From Ditylenchus dipsaci (taxonomy: Eukaryota > Nematoda > Chromadorea > Rhabditida > Anguinidae), in assembly GCA_004194705.1 (NCBI GenBank), contig SADC01000888.1, positions 37,088 through 101,087 on the forward strand: a DNA stretch of 64,000 nt, written 5' to 3'. Below are positions 31,601 to 42,059 of the stretch, in pieces; the stretch's first letter is position 1; every line of letters begins with the position of its first letter. A model generated the notes under the pieces. That model was not told the origin of the DNA, made no database searches, and was given only the letters and a program-made list of their open reading frames with translations. The position numbers were made by a program, and so were the translations under genes.

Positions 31601-34600
31601 AACCAGTGATATAAACCGCTAAATCAAGGATCAACTAACATAACGAAAAAGCCCATACTGAGGTAAGGAACTAAACTAAGTCCTGCGCGCACCATCTCCT
31701 CTTCCACATATGTTTTACAAAAGACATATGTTGTCAGAAGCTCTGAGTTGTAGTTCCTGTAATGGAAGAAATGTATTAAAATTAAAATGTAGTAGACTGT
31801 AGTACTGTAGTAGCTAGACTGTCTTCTTCCTAATCAAAAGTTATGGCGGAAGCAACTCTTACTCTAATTCACCAGCTTGTATATAACACGCCTTTACTTC
31901 AACTATTTTTGACTGTAGGGGGTTCAAGTTTTTTTTGTGCCGTTAACTATTTGTCGACTATTTTTGGTCATTCTGACTCAGAATTAGACCTACTGAATTA
32001 ACTTTAGGATTTCTCGTATATTACACGAGGAATTGTACAGTTAATTTGGTGGGTCTCATTCTGCTCATCAGAATAGAAGCAAATGTCATATGAGCGTTAA
32101 AAACAAAAGTGACGGATATCGTTGCGAAGAAGCGACAAAAGCATATTTTGTTAATTCCAACAAATAGTGTGTAAATCTCATAAAAAAAATAGATGACAGT
32201 TAAAGGGGGAGGAAACTTTATATACACATCGCCTACAATCGAATGTTAAAATCTCCCTGGGTGCAAACCTTATTTTTTTTCCTTCTTTTATTAAAAAGTT
32301 TGGTGTCAAAGTTATCCTCACACTTTTAGCTATCTAACAAGAGCTGATGCAGCTCAGGGTTTCACACCGGATGGAGCTTTTTTATACGCTGAAATCGGCT
32401 AAATTTCCGAAAATCGATGTATTTCGGATGTTTTCTTTGACTGGTTTAATTGGTATTTTTTCACTTATATATACAAGTTACCCGTTTCATATACCAAAAT
32501 GTAGCCAAGATTCTATGCTTCCAGTTGGGATATTATAAGAGTAAAAGATAATATTTTGTCAGAGCCAAAATTGAAAAACATTACACTATGTATAATTCCG
32601 TGCTATCCTTTATTTCGACGGTCATTTGTATAATATACCAAAATTAGGGAATTGCTGACAGAAAGTAGTGCGAGAAATAGTTGCAATCGATTGCTCGATG
32701 GTTTTCGCTGCTAGAAGTCAGTGAACTTACTAAAAAGTAGAGTAAAATATATAAGGCGTGCACTCAAGGGGGTTTGAACATTCGACCCTAGGCGAAGCGT
32801 ACCGTATTCTCTCTATTAGTTCCACATGTGGGATTATTTTTCCCGAAAATCGGGAAAATTTGGGGTCGATCTCGAGATTTTTGGTGAAGATTCAAAATCT
32901 TAAGAGCGGAATCAGTAGAGCTCGTCGGAGTTAAAAAATGCAATAAACAGCTTTGTTAAATTTTTTCTCTGAGCTGAGATACAGGTCCTCAAAGTTGGGG
33001 GTGTGGGTTAATAGAGAGTGTGGAACTAATAGAGAGAATACGGTATATGAAGTCCCCCCTTTAAATGTTACGTAAAGAAGGATAAGCATACCGTAAATTC
33101 TCAAATAGGTACATTTCATCCTATTAAAATTTCCGGTAAAAATGGGTTAAATTAAGGCGTGTCATATATAGGCTGATTTCTGAGGGAAAGTGTCAGCTAT
33201 ACTTGATCTTTTTATTTAAAAAGCACAAAACTTACTTCTGAAAGTGGTTGACCATATCCATTTCATATTTCTTGACTCCTTCAACTGTCCATCCACTCTC
33301 ATGCTCTGCCCGGAATTGCAGCACAACTATTTTAGCAGACTTTAAATCAAGAGATATGAAGATTTGAAGTTACTTGTGCTATTTTACCTTCATGTTAGTT
33401 ATGTGATGTGCTTGAGCACCTGCTGACTCTTCCATAGTGCTGTTGCCAGGTTCTTCTGTAACAAAATTTATACTTTTGGTTTAGATCAAAATAAAGATAA
33501 CATCTAAAATACTTTATTTTCATCTGAAAAATTGCATTTCTAAGATGAAAATAAAAGTCGACAAAAGCTGCAAACGCGATTAGAGTCAAAATAAAGTCTT
33601 TTAGATGCGAAAACAGCTTTGTCCTTTTAAAAAAGCATACCGTCTTCATCCTGAATAGCAGTGTCAGCGGCAGCTATAGCTTTAGACAGCAAGGCTGCAG
33701 TGACGTTAAAATTGTCTTCTAGAGTGTTGTTGTGATCATTGTAGTATCTAATGCCATAAAAGTTTTGTTGGAGTGTAAGACTTCTGCCAAATATTGAGCT
33801 TATGGGGTAGGACAGGTTGAGACGACCATTCAGAGGTTGTCCTTTTTCCATCAATTCTTTTTGTATGTGAAAACCATTCTAAAGTTCTTTTTGTTTTTTA
33901 TATACTGCATAATATACGGGCTAAGTCAAAAATAATTTTTTTGTTGTGTAGGCTTAACTGAACCTGAGCCACCTACTCACTTGAATGGGTGCTACCCAGT
34001 CAAATCAGCTAGGTGGGCCAAAGTAATTTTTTTTAATTTAAAAAGAGTTTTTTTTATATATAATTGATTAAAAATGTAAATGATATTTGAGACTTTAAGT
34101 GAAAAATAGTGAAAAAAGTGAAAAAAATGCCGGGGAGGGGGGAGACTCAGGTCCAAGTGCTCTATTGTTTGCAATTTTTTAGATATTTCACGACTGCTAC
34201 AATCGACTCTCTATATAACATAACTCTACATAACATAAAACTCCTTATAACATAATTCTGGAAACGATTTGGTTGGTCGTTACTAAATTAAGCCAAATGG
34301 ACTCTCTATATAACATAATTCTACATAACATAAAACTCTTTATAACAAAAGTTTTTCTCGACCCCCAGCCCATAAATCTATGATTGCCTCTCTATATAAC
34401 ATAATCTCCTAAAATGTCAAATTAATTGATCGGTGGAAGACTCACTCTGGCAGAAATCGTGGCGGTTGTCTCGAAAGCGGATGCGGAAGAGCGGAAGCGA
34501 GCAGGTAATGCTTGATTATTTCGATTTTATTTTTTTTCGTTTCATTGACACTGAACTGATGGAGGTCAGAGAAGAGCCAGTGCTACCACTCACCAGTGGA

Positions 34601-37348
34601 GAAGCAACCGCAGCACTCAAGATCTTACAGCGATACGTGGATGAGAACACCAGGGATCCAGCCGTCCTCCATCTTATCCGATTTACTCGAGGATTTCCCG
34701 GCCCGAGAACGCTCGAAGAAAATAGAACAAAACAACCTCTTGGATTGTTTGGCTCTACCCCGTTTGCGAACAAATTATTTGCGCCAAAACTCGTTATAGC
34801 CGAAACCGTTACATTTTTATTAATTAGTTGGCTATATTTGGCTTTTAAGTAATTTCATGGAGGTTCTCATTTACAAGTTAACACTCAAATTGATGCCAGA
34901 GAGAAGGGCTACACTCTGGCATAAGGTTGTAAATGACCATATTTGTAAAATTTACTAAAATCCCCTAAATTTCCGGAATACTGGACTTTTTTGAGAACTT
35001 TTGGGCTTTTAGTGAATTTCGCAAATATGGTCATTTACAACCTTATGCTCAATATGTAGCCCTTTTTCTGGCATCAATTTGAGTATTAACTTGTAAATGA
35101 GAATATCCATGAAATCACTTAGAAAAACCATATGTAGCAATCTAATTAATTAAAAATGTAACGGTTTTGGCTATAACGATTTTTGGCGCAAACGGGGTAG
35201 AGCCGATTATCTTACTGTCAACCACTGATCGTTCGTTTTAATATTGAATGTTATTGTAGGACAATCAATCTACTTTGTTAGAAACTCTATATAACATAAT
35301 TTTTGAAGTGTTTTAGAATAAAGAACTCTACTTAACATAATACTCTATGTAACATAACCTCTACAGTAGAACTCGTTATAAGATACACCTCGTTATAAGA
35401 TACACTCGTTATAAGATACAGCTGGGGTCGGTCCCTGGGTGTATCTTATAACGAGGTTTTGACTGTATGTAGAGAGTGGACTGTATCTGTTAATTTTTTG
35501 ATAATTATTGAAAATCGATGGAGCTCAGCAATTTTTTCATATATCTGTCTCGAAAGGTCAAATCCCTCAAACAATCAATGTCAGTCACTCAATGTAGGTC
35601 GATCGTATAAAGCCTATGTCATGTGTTATTGACAAATATTTTACAGGACGGGTCACGGTTGCACGCTGCTCGAGAGACGGAAGCTTAGCCGGAAAAAAAA
35701 TTCATGGTGTTTTCTTCTTAATAAAACACATATCATTATAAAAGCTTTGCTCAAATATAAAATCATCGCGCACGATATTTTAAGTATAGTTAGGCGGTCC
35801 GAAAAATAAAGAAATTTATCCAGCAAGAGTCCAGCTACTCAACTTTTTTAGACGATAAATTTTTTTACACTCTTTAGGCCTCATGCACTCACATAGAATT
35901 GTCGAACGGGCTCGTTAATGAGGCAAAAAGAGTGGCAAAACTCGCTGAAGCTCACTGAACTATTTCTGTCTCTGTCGAACATAGTCACATTGACCAAAGC
36001 ATCATCCAATATCTAAAATTTCATAATAAGATCACAAATAGTAAGATCGCATCAAATGTAAGAGTACTCACATTGACCACCTCCTCCAAATGTGTCTCCC
36101 TTAACATACTACCTCCATCCTTGGCTAATGCAAATACATAGACTGTTATTCCCAAACCATCTTCTGAGAAGAATTCGTTGTAGCTAAATTGAAGAGATAT
36201 GTTTAAAGTAATTTTTTGAGAACATACGTTTTGTATTCGTCCCTGGCCCTGGCTCCATAGGGTGAATAGCCAGTGATGTCATTTTCCTGCCTGAATACTT
36301 TTTCGTTAAAAAACAATTCAAAAACTAAATTCCTCTAATAAGCCGCCCCCCTGTGATTCAAAATCGTGTTCTTGGCATTGTGTTTTTGACGCATTTTTCG
36401 AAGACTCCTCTTTGGCAAGTTACCCCTCAATTTGTAGCCAGTAAGATGAGCTACAAAATAAATGGCGACTTGCCTAACAGTGGTCTTCGAAACATAGGTC
36501 AAAACACAATGCCAGAAACCAGTTTTTTGAATTTAGGGGGGGGGGGGAAGGCGGCTTATTAGAGGAATTACGGTATTTGACAATATCAAAAACTCACGGC
36601 GTAGTAAGGACCTGCAAAAGGGAGATTATATAATCTCAAATATCGTCTTTTAATTTTCAGTTTTAGAGAATTCTAAAAAAATTATCTTTGATTTTGTATT
36701 ACCTAAATATAAATCTTCGATTTCAGCTTTTTATCATGGTCAATAATCTGCCCGAAATTGTCTGTTTTTCTGCTTTGAGAAAGACAACAAGACCAGTAGG
36801 GTTAAGGCGGCTAGGCAGCTGGAGAAAGTTTTCGAAAGTGAAGTGCCGTCTAAGTCATGGTGCTTTCAATAACTATTCGTGATAAACTGTGATATTTTTT
36901 AAAATCTCAGCTTTTAAGTAACAATCTTACCGTAACACCGAAAATTCTAACAATCTCTTATTCTATGAAAAACAACACCTTGAAGAGTCCTAGGCCACTG
37001 ATCAACAAGCAAACAATCATAGCCTTCCAGTCATGCTTTGCAATAAAATATCCCCATCTTTTGTACTGTCTGATAATAAACATCACAAATTTGGGTCCCT
37101 AAATACTTTATCCTTACAATAATAATGTCTAGATGTATTTTTCGTACCTTTTGTCCGGGATCATCCATGGCTAGAAGGTCCAGAGACCTCTGTCCCACCA
37201 GAATAGAGCTCCTTCTGCGCTCTCCAAAGGGTCTAGCTTGGGCTGTGACCCTTTTGCGCAGTGAGTCTGGTGGAGATTCATTACTACGATCAGTGTCAGC
37301 AACATTCTTGCTATCTACAGGCACTACTGCCGAATGAGGTGGGGCCAT
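25619..37348 (-). CDS. Patched-related (PTR/PTCHD-type) sterol-sensing-domain membrane protein, 24 exons
   Basis: Exons: 37148-37348, 36979-37098, 36598-36611, 36228-36290, 36072-36183, 35893-36012, 33641-33878, 33388-33455, 33236-33339, 31640-31756, 31525-31591, 31347-31476, 31188-31294, 30991-31137, 30458-30601, 30268-30408, 30152-30220, 29292-29725, 28685-28798, 28599-28633, 28393-28545, 27212-27336, 27004-27161 and 25619-26131. The CDS is 3494 nt plus one missing base in 27212-27336, giving about 1164 residues. Landmarks: [19 protein letters not shown] (TM1); [36 protein letters not shown]; sterol-sensing domain from about residue 346 with [13 protein letters not shown] near 451; [25 protein letters not shown]; a second luminal loop with [13 protein letters not shown] and [13 protein letters not shown]; and [19 protein letters not shown] before the last helices. 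The cytosolic tail is long, Ser/Asp-rich and ends YYQEYKN. PTR proteins are RND-fold, 12-TM relatives of Patched that act in lipid/sterol handling; the substrate is unknown here. Confidence 0.92.
27236..27248 (-). other. Apparent one-base deletion in PTR exon 22
   Basis: After ISIGFSVDI the minus strand reads GATATCCCGCACACGTGTCC. One extra base in this CCCG-C stretch would give the family-typical continuation (AHVSYHYY). It would also make the exon end in phase 1, as the next exon (27161, CG GTT) requires. As written, the frame reaches a stop within exon 23. Confidence 0.85.
27534..27773. mobile_element. CCGTATTT-family near-perfect hairpin (AACGGGCCCCCC word)
   Basis: A 240-bp palindrome: left CCGTATTTTTTCTATTAAAC, right complement GTTTAATAGAGAAAATACGG. 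TA flanks both sides. The arms, about 105 bp each, are nearly identical through AACCCTAACATTGTATATTT. It lies in the PTR intron 27337-28392. Confidence 0.85.
27970..28150 (+). repeat. Dispersed repeat (CTCCCAAAATTGCTGTAACT), copy 2
   Basis: Same orientation and content as 17450-17620. A TATATATATATA run and a C run precede it, inside the PTR intron 27337-28392. Confidence 0.6.
32245..32560 (+). repeat. Dispersed repeat (GATGGTTTTCGG / ATGTAGCCAAGA type), copy 1
   Basis: It matches about 49690-49980 in the same orientation. Shared blocks are CACTTTTAGCTATC / CACTCTTGGCTATC, CTTTGACTGGTTT, and ACCAAAATGTAGCCAAGA. It lies in the PTR intron 31757-33235. No coding function is seen. Confidence 0.6.
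32802..33043. mobile_element. CCGTATTC-family MITE (TTAGTTCCACA word)
   Basis: Left CCGTATTCTCTCTATTAGTT plus CCACA, right TGTGGAACTAATAGAGAGAA plus TACGG, TA on both flanks. The interior has CGGGAAAATTTGGGGTCGAT, GAGCTCGTCGGAGTTAA and CTGAGCTGAGATACAGGTCC, shared with the copies at 1195, 10920 and 53920. It lies in the PTR intron 31757-33235. Confidence 0.85.
34433..34740 (+). pseudogene. pogo/Tigger transposase C-terminal relic
   Basis: The frame [19 protein letters not shown] (34440-34500) and then, after a possible short intron, [16 protein letters not shown] (about 34600) resemble the acidic C-terminal tail and the ALK-LQRYFE helix of Tigger/pogo transposases. No catalytic DDE core remains, and the frame is broken by the nested hairpin at 34751. 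The assignment rests on pattern recognition plus the pogo-type ends of the surrounding element. Confidence 0.5.
34751..35204. mobile_element. 454-bp foldback element (GGCTCTACCCCGTTTG ends)
   Basis: The arms of about 215 bp pair throughout, from GGCTCTACCCCGTTTGCG at the left to CAAACGGGGTAGAGCC at the right. The duplicated TCATTTACAA and GCATAAGGTTGTAAATGA blocks lie near the centre. A single unpaired right-arm copy is present at 60176-60376. It interrupts the pogo-like transposase relic. Confidence 0.8.
35364..35465. mobile_element. pogo-like MITE (TTATAAGATACACCTCG word)
   Basis: The 102-bp palindrome runs from CAGTAGAACTCGTTATAAGA to ATAACGAGGTTTTGACTG, with TA on both sides. It has three TTATAAGATACAC words in the left arm and one in the right, around GGGGTCGGTCCCTGG. 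It is inserted in the right end of 34200-35483. Confidence 0.85.
36327..36573. mobile_element. CCGTAATT-family MITE (AATAAGCCGCC word)
   Basis: Left ATTCCTCTAATAAGCCGCCC, right GGCGGCTTATTAGAGGAATT plus ACGG, TA at 36574. The interior has a GCATTGTGTTTTGAC-type inverted pair. It lies in PTR intron 36291-36597, just upstream of the 14-nt exon. Confidence 0.75.
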
Positions 37349-37357
37349 AATGGCTAA

Positions 37358-37359
37358 CT
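37358..37359 (-). promoter_or_regulatory. Candidate trans-splice acceptor of the PTR gene
   Basis: The minus strand reads AACTGCCTGTAG|TTAGCCATTATGG. The AG lies 9 nt before the start codon and follows a short pyrimidine-containing stretch. Either a spliced leader is added here or a 5'-UTR intron ends here. No TATA-type promoter was identified. Confidence 0.4.
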
Positions 37360-39645
37360 ACAGGCAGTTTAAATTAAGACCAAACAAATATGAAGGATAG
37401 GGTGTCCAAAAGAATATATCTTATACTGAATTCGATACTTTTGGATGGAGATCTGAAATTTATTATACTTATTATAGACTAGAACAACAAAATTTAAGTA
37501 GCTGTAACTTAATATCACACCAAATTGCTAAAATCCAGCTAATTTATTATGGCCGGCATACACGTTTACTTTAGCCTTTATGGCCGGAGTACACGCTGGT
37601 TTGCAGGGTTTTGAATTTTTTCACATATTTTTGCATTGGAGAACAATGCAATTTTTTGCTAATTTAAAAAGCGCTTTCCCAATTTTAAAAACGTGTTTAA
37701 CATCAAAAGAAGCATAATTGAGATGATTTGGGGCGTTTTGTGTACTTCAGCCTTTATTAGTATGAGCAGTTTGATCAAATCTCAGTTAAATAATAAAAGT
37801 CTAGTGCCTTAAGCGTTGACCTTTTATGTACTTCTGTCAAGCATACAAGCGCTCTTTCTACAAAAATCTTGTTATTTAGGATCTTTATTTCTGGCGAAAT
37901 TGGTTCTAAGTGAAATATCGGAGACATCTGCGATTTGAAAGAAATGCCTCAACAAAAAATAAATAAAAGTTTCAAGTTGGCAAAGTCTGGGTTGTCATAA
38001 ATGGTTAGTATTTAAAAAGCTAGACTCACAGTCTAACGCCGTCCACGACTTGTCCACAAATTAGATACATTCAAGAAAATATATTAAAACAAGAAATTTA
38101 AAAAAGTCTTTTCTAATGTGTATGTTATGTGTTGAATATGTGCGGGTAGAGGAATGAAAATAATTAATGGCGAGAAGACAGTGTGTTTTAACTGTGAAGG
38201 ATAAGACAATTTTTTTTCCAAGTTGATTTCTGGGGGATGAGAAGGAGGAAGGTCTATCGATGGATGGGGCAGAAGGTTGCCACCCTTTTGCTCCATTGAT
38301 TGAATTCGCACAGATCAAACAACAAAAATACGCAGATGCAAGTGACCATAGACCAAAAACTTTGGGTGTCTGATGATTTCGCACTATTAATTCGCCGAGT
38401 CTGGAAATAATTAATGCATTAGGCACCACTCTGCAAAGCAAATAGGCAAAGAATTGTGCAATGTAGTTGTAGCTGCAGCCAGGGGCATAGTCGAAACTAG
38501 ATTAAATGACACCCTACTGTCGAAAAAAGGTGTCGTAAAATCGAGGCTTTGCTTTTTCACAAGAAAAAGCTCAAGTTTCTAAAAAATTGGAATCCTTCCG
38601 ATATGCGGAATCAGACTGTTAGAAAAAAACTAGCAAAAGCTTAAATTTAAGTCGCTGCAGTGGCAATGATTATGATATTTCAGATTAGACTTTTGTTTCA
38701 AAATTGACAAAATTCTATAAAAACTTAGTTCAAAAATGTCGTACCTTAGGCGGTAACGAACTTTATGGTTTATGTTAAATCGAGAATCCACTGTATCTGA
38801 GTTTTGTCATCAAACTTTTATTTTATTTTGTCGTAGTTTAATTCTCTATTGTAGTTTATACAACTGCGCTCTGATTTAAAAGTAAAAATAATAATGTTTA
38901 CAGAATCTGTTGAAAAGGTCATCCAAATCAGAAATATGTATAGTATGCACATTTTTTCATGTTCTTGATGGTAAAAAAACATGTATAAGAGAGAAAAAGT
39001 GCCTTAAAGATTGAGTGCAACAGTTTAAATTTTCTCATAATTTATATCTCCAATATAATATTTCACAAAATTAACAAAGTAGACCTGATATGTATTTTTT
39101 ATTGTTTTTTTGGAGCTATACAAATAAAACTTGTGCAAATTGGAAACATCAATATCACGAATGCGTTTTTTGTAATAAGCCACAGAAATAAAGACACTCA
39201 AAAAAAAATATTGATCTTTCGTTCAAATTTTAGAGCATTAAAAAAATTGCAATTGTGATATTGAAGTCCTTAACCCAACTTTAGCTCTATATGCGTTGAG
39301 GCTGCCTTGAATTGGTCCTCCCCTTCCCGCAGTTGTTTTTTTTCGGGTTTTTTTTTTTCAAAAATTTGCTTTGGTACCCTGTTTTTTAAAGTTTATTTTT
39401 CCATAAATTTCGTTCGCCTAATTTTTGTATTTATCCACAAATTTGATACAAAAAAGATTTTTGGTGGCAAGCTTGTTGATTTATGGCAACTTCAATGGAC
39501 AGAAATGCACAGAAAGAGCTTAACGTTAGTTCTACACAAGTTTTGTTGATATTGAAGAATCGGGTGTTATTAAAGTATGGCTCAAAAAAATATGTACATT
39601 TGATACTTTTTTAATTTTTGATGTAGTTGCCTATTAGAGCAAATA
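37360..39645. other. Upstream region of PTR, no gene recognised
   Basis: AT-rich. A 126-codon minus frame (38061-38441) shows no motif or splice context. Near 37555-37600 the text TATGGCCGG(C/A)(A/G)TACACG is duplicated. Confidence 0.35.
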
Positions 39646-39844
39646 CAGTCGAACCTCGATAATCCGCCACCCCATGGGACCGCTCCGAGGGTGGCGGATT
39701 ATCGAGGTGGCGTTTAGCGGGGGTAAACTTTGTTGAGTTTCTCTGACGGCCAACCAAATCGGGCTTATCGAGGGTGGCGGTTTAGCGGGTCGCGGATTAT
39801 CGAGGTGGCGGTTTAGCGGGTGGCGATTTATCGAGGTTTAACTG
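39646..39844. mobile_element. pogo-like MITE (ATAATCCGCCACCC word)
   Basis: The ends CAGTCGAACCTCGATAATCC and TATCGAGGTTTAACTG are inverted, with TA on both sides. The complement word GGGTGGCGGATTATCGAGG repeats in the right arm, alternating with GGTGGCGGTTTAGCGGG. The centre is ATGGGACCGCTCCGAGGG. Confidence 0.85.
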
Positions 39845-40183
39845 TACAGTAATACATCAGATATATTTTCTGTAAGCTTTTGACAACAAAAAATAATAAA
39901 AATGGACTTTAATCATAGCACTTGAAACATTAAAAGTTGCCACAGCTTTTGTAAATGCGAATCGGCGAAGAAAAAGAATTTCTAATTTATGGTCCACTAA
40001 AGACTAAAATGAAAACACATTTTTGTATTTTCTTTTAATATTGTCTGCATGTTTTGGGTAAGACAAAAGTGCAGTTCGCTGAATTTACAAAATACTTATA
40101 CTCTACTACAGTGACGTAAACGATAACTAAAGATTGATCTTGATCTAATAACATTAAACACTAGAGATAGTGCCACGGCTCTA

Positions 40184-41164
40184 CAGTGAACCCTTGATTT
40201 AATGGTCCCTCTTGGTATCGACCCTAGGGGACCGTTAAATCAAGGGTTTATCTTTTCAAAAAGATTCAAGAAGGAAGAAGAAATATAGTCATCACACCCA
40301 ATCAGGATTGTTCTAACGCCGGGCAGCCGGCGTTTAGATTTTGATGGGCAAAAATTGTTTCCTTAATGTTTTAAGTAAAAAGATAGAGTATTATTAACAT
40401 AAAATTCATTTTTATAAGTTCTCATTGGATAAACTTCAATTTTATATCGTATTTGCTCTATCAATTCTCCATGTGGATCATTTTTCAACCCCTGAAAAAT
40501 CTTGCAATTGTTACGTTTAACGCGGTGTAACGCCGGCGTTTATTTTTGTTGCGTAAGCCTTTTAAACGCCGGCGTTTTCGCCGGCGTTCATTAAACGCTT
40601 TAACGCCGGCAAATCTAAACGCCGGCGTTACACCGGCGTTTATAAACGCCGGCGTTAGAATAATCCTGCACATGTCTTAATCCTGTTGGTTGATTTATCA
40701 AATTTAAGTGGCGGACACCCAATTCATTGTCCGGACAATTCATCGCATTTTTATAGAGCCTAACTCTAATCAACTAATTGAATTTTTCGAACAATGAACT
40801 GTCCGTACGATGAATTGTCCGTACGATGTAATTACTTGACCCAATTCAAGTAGCATTGTGAAACACAATGCATTTAAGACGACTTATTTAGAACTGCTCT
40901 ATTTTCACGTGCCTTCACTGTCAATCAAAATTCGAAGCGATGGTACCCAAGGTTGCTGATTTCTCAGCATTTGGCTGATCATGAAAAATAGCGCTTTTTT
41001 TGTTTGAAATGCAATAAACTCGAAAACCGGCTGATTTTGACTCAAATTTATGATTTTAGACGTTTTGACTGAGTAGGCATGTGTCAAGTAACAAAAAGAA
41101 AAACAAAGGGATTAGGAAAAATATAATCTTGAAATTAGGGGGCCATTAAATCGAGGGTTAACTG
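40184..41164. mobile_element. pogo-like element (TTTAATGGYCCC word) with nested insertions
   Basis: The left end CAGTGAACCCTTGATTTAAT plus GGTCCC and the right end GGCCATTAAATCGAGGGTTA plus ACTG are inverted, with TA on both sides (40182-40183 and 41165-41166). Inside are an early foldback (GACCCTAGGGGACCGTTAAA), the GC-rich element 40303-40668, and a CAATTCATTGTCCGGACAAT cluster at 40710-40830. Confidence 0.7.
40303..40668. mobile_element. GC-word element with AACGCCGGCGTT arrays
   Basis: The ends CAGGATTGTTCTAACGCC and GGCGTTAGAATAATCCTG are inverted. Right-hand arrays carry at least seven AACGCCGGCGTT-type words and the left has two. The CAGG start and GC-rich subterminal words resemble the hAT remnant at 1885-2750. 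The flanking 8-mers do not match, so no duplication supports the class. Confidence 0.6.
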
Positions 41165-41654
41165 TATATGTGTTTGAGATACCTCTTTAAGAATATGCCT
41201 TATTCCCCCTCGTTTTTTTGTGACTTTTAGGCTGACGCAAAGGTTGGCCAGCGCATGTTAGGACTAACTTGAACATGGGTCTATACCAGTGATATATTTT
41301 CTGGCTCTGACTCCGATATGGCTCCCAAATGTCTTTTAATTTTTCACACTACTTTTTTGCACAATAATTGAATTCTAAAAAGTAAGTTCAGTAGAGGAAG
41401 AAGGAATCCTTAGTTGGTAAAAAAAGTGGCTCTTATAAAAGTATATCTCCGATGTAAAAAATACAGAGAAAATCTCAGAGCCAACTTTTTGCCAAAATTA
41501 AAGAAATGGCTCTGAGAACTTCTTTGTATTTTCATCATTGGAGATATATTTTCATAAGAGCAACTTCTTTGACCAATTGAGTGTAACGTAGGGACAAGGA
41601 TCGTTTGGACAAAACCCCCTACAAACCGAAAGAGTGTAGTTACTATGGAAAGTC

Positions 41655-41870
41655 AACTGTATACCCAGGGGTGCCATTTCAAAATTAAAAAAAAAGTTAT
41701 TGGGCAAAAATGGACATTTTGACCATTTTTGAAGGAAAAAGTGCATTTTATCTAGTGCTTATTGCCATTTAGAAAAAAAAATTTAAAAAAGACTCTGAGT
41801 AAAATTTCAAAAAAAAAACATTTGGAATTCCAAAAAAGAACAAATCTTTTTAAAAGAACATATGGCAGCC
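41655..41870 (-). repeat. Dispersed repeat (ATGGCAGCCCTG type), inverted copy
   Basis: It is the complement of the 3050-3245 repeat: GGGGTGCCATTTCAAAATT, then GTGCTTATTGCCATTT, then AACATATGGCAGCCCTG. Confidence 0.55.
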
Positions 41871-42059
41871 CTGTTTTTACCATATTTTTTGATAATTTCG
41901 GCAACTAAAATTAGCTTTGAACATGAGCTTTTAGATTGTTCGACAAGTTCCTCTGATTTCAATTGGCCAAATTCAATCAAATGGATTAGTAGAGGGTGGA
42001 GGATTAATGGAGGCTATGGGGTAAGCTGCCAAGCCGCCTCAGTTCAACTGACCTTGTAG

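Larger units (their letters stand above)
34200..35483. mobile_element. pogo/Tigger-like element (TATAACATAA word) with transposase relic and two nested insertions
   Basis: The left end CAATCGACTCTCTATATAAC pairs with the right end TGTAGAGAGTGGACTG. TA flanks both (34198-34199 and 35484-35485). CTCTATATAACATAA words repeat along both sides. Nested inside are a hairpin (34751-35204) and a small pogo-like MITE (35364-35465). A transposase C-terminal relic lies at 34433-34740. It sits in the 2-kb PTR intron 33879-35892. Confidence 0.75.

Noticed and set aside
34516..34773. 85-codon minus frame opposite the pogo relic
   Set aside because: Shadow of the plus-strand transposase tail.
38061..38441. 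126-codon minus frame
   Set aside because: No motif, AT-rich composition, no splice context, and overlapping alternative frames.
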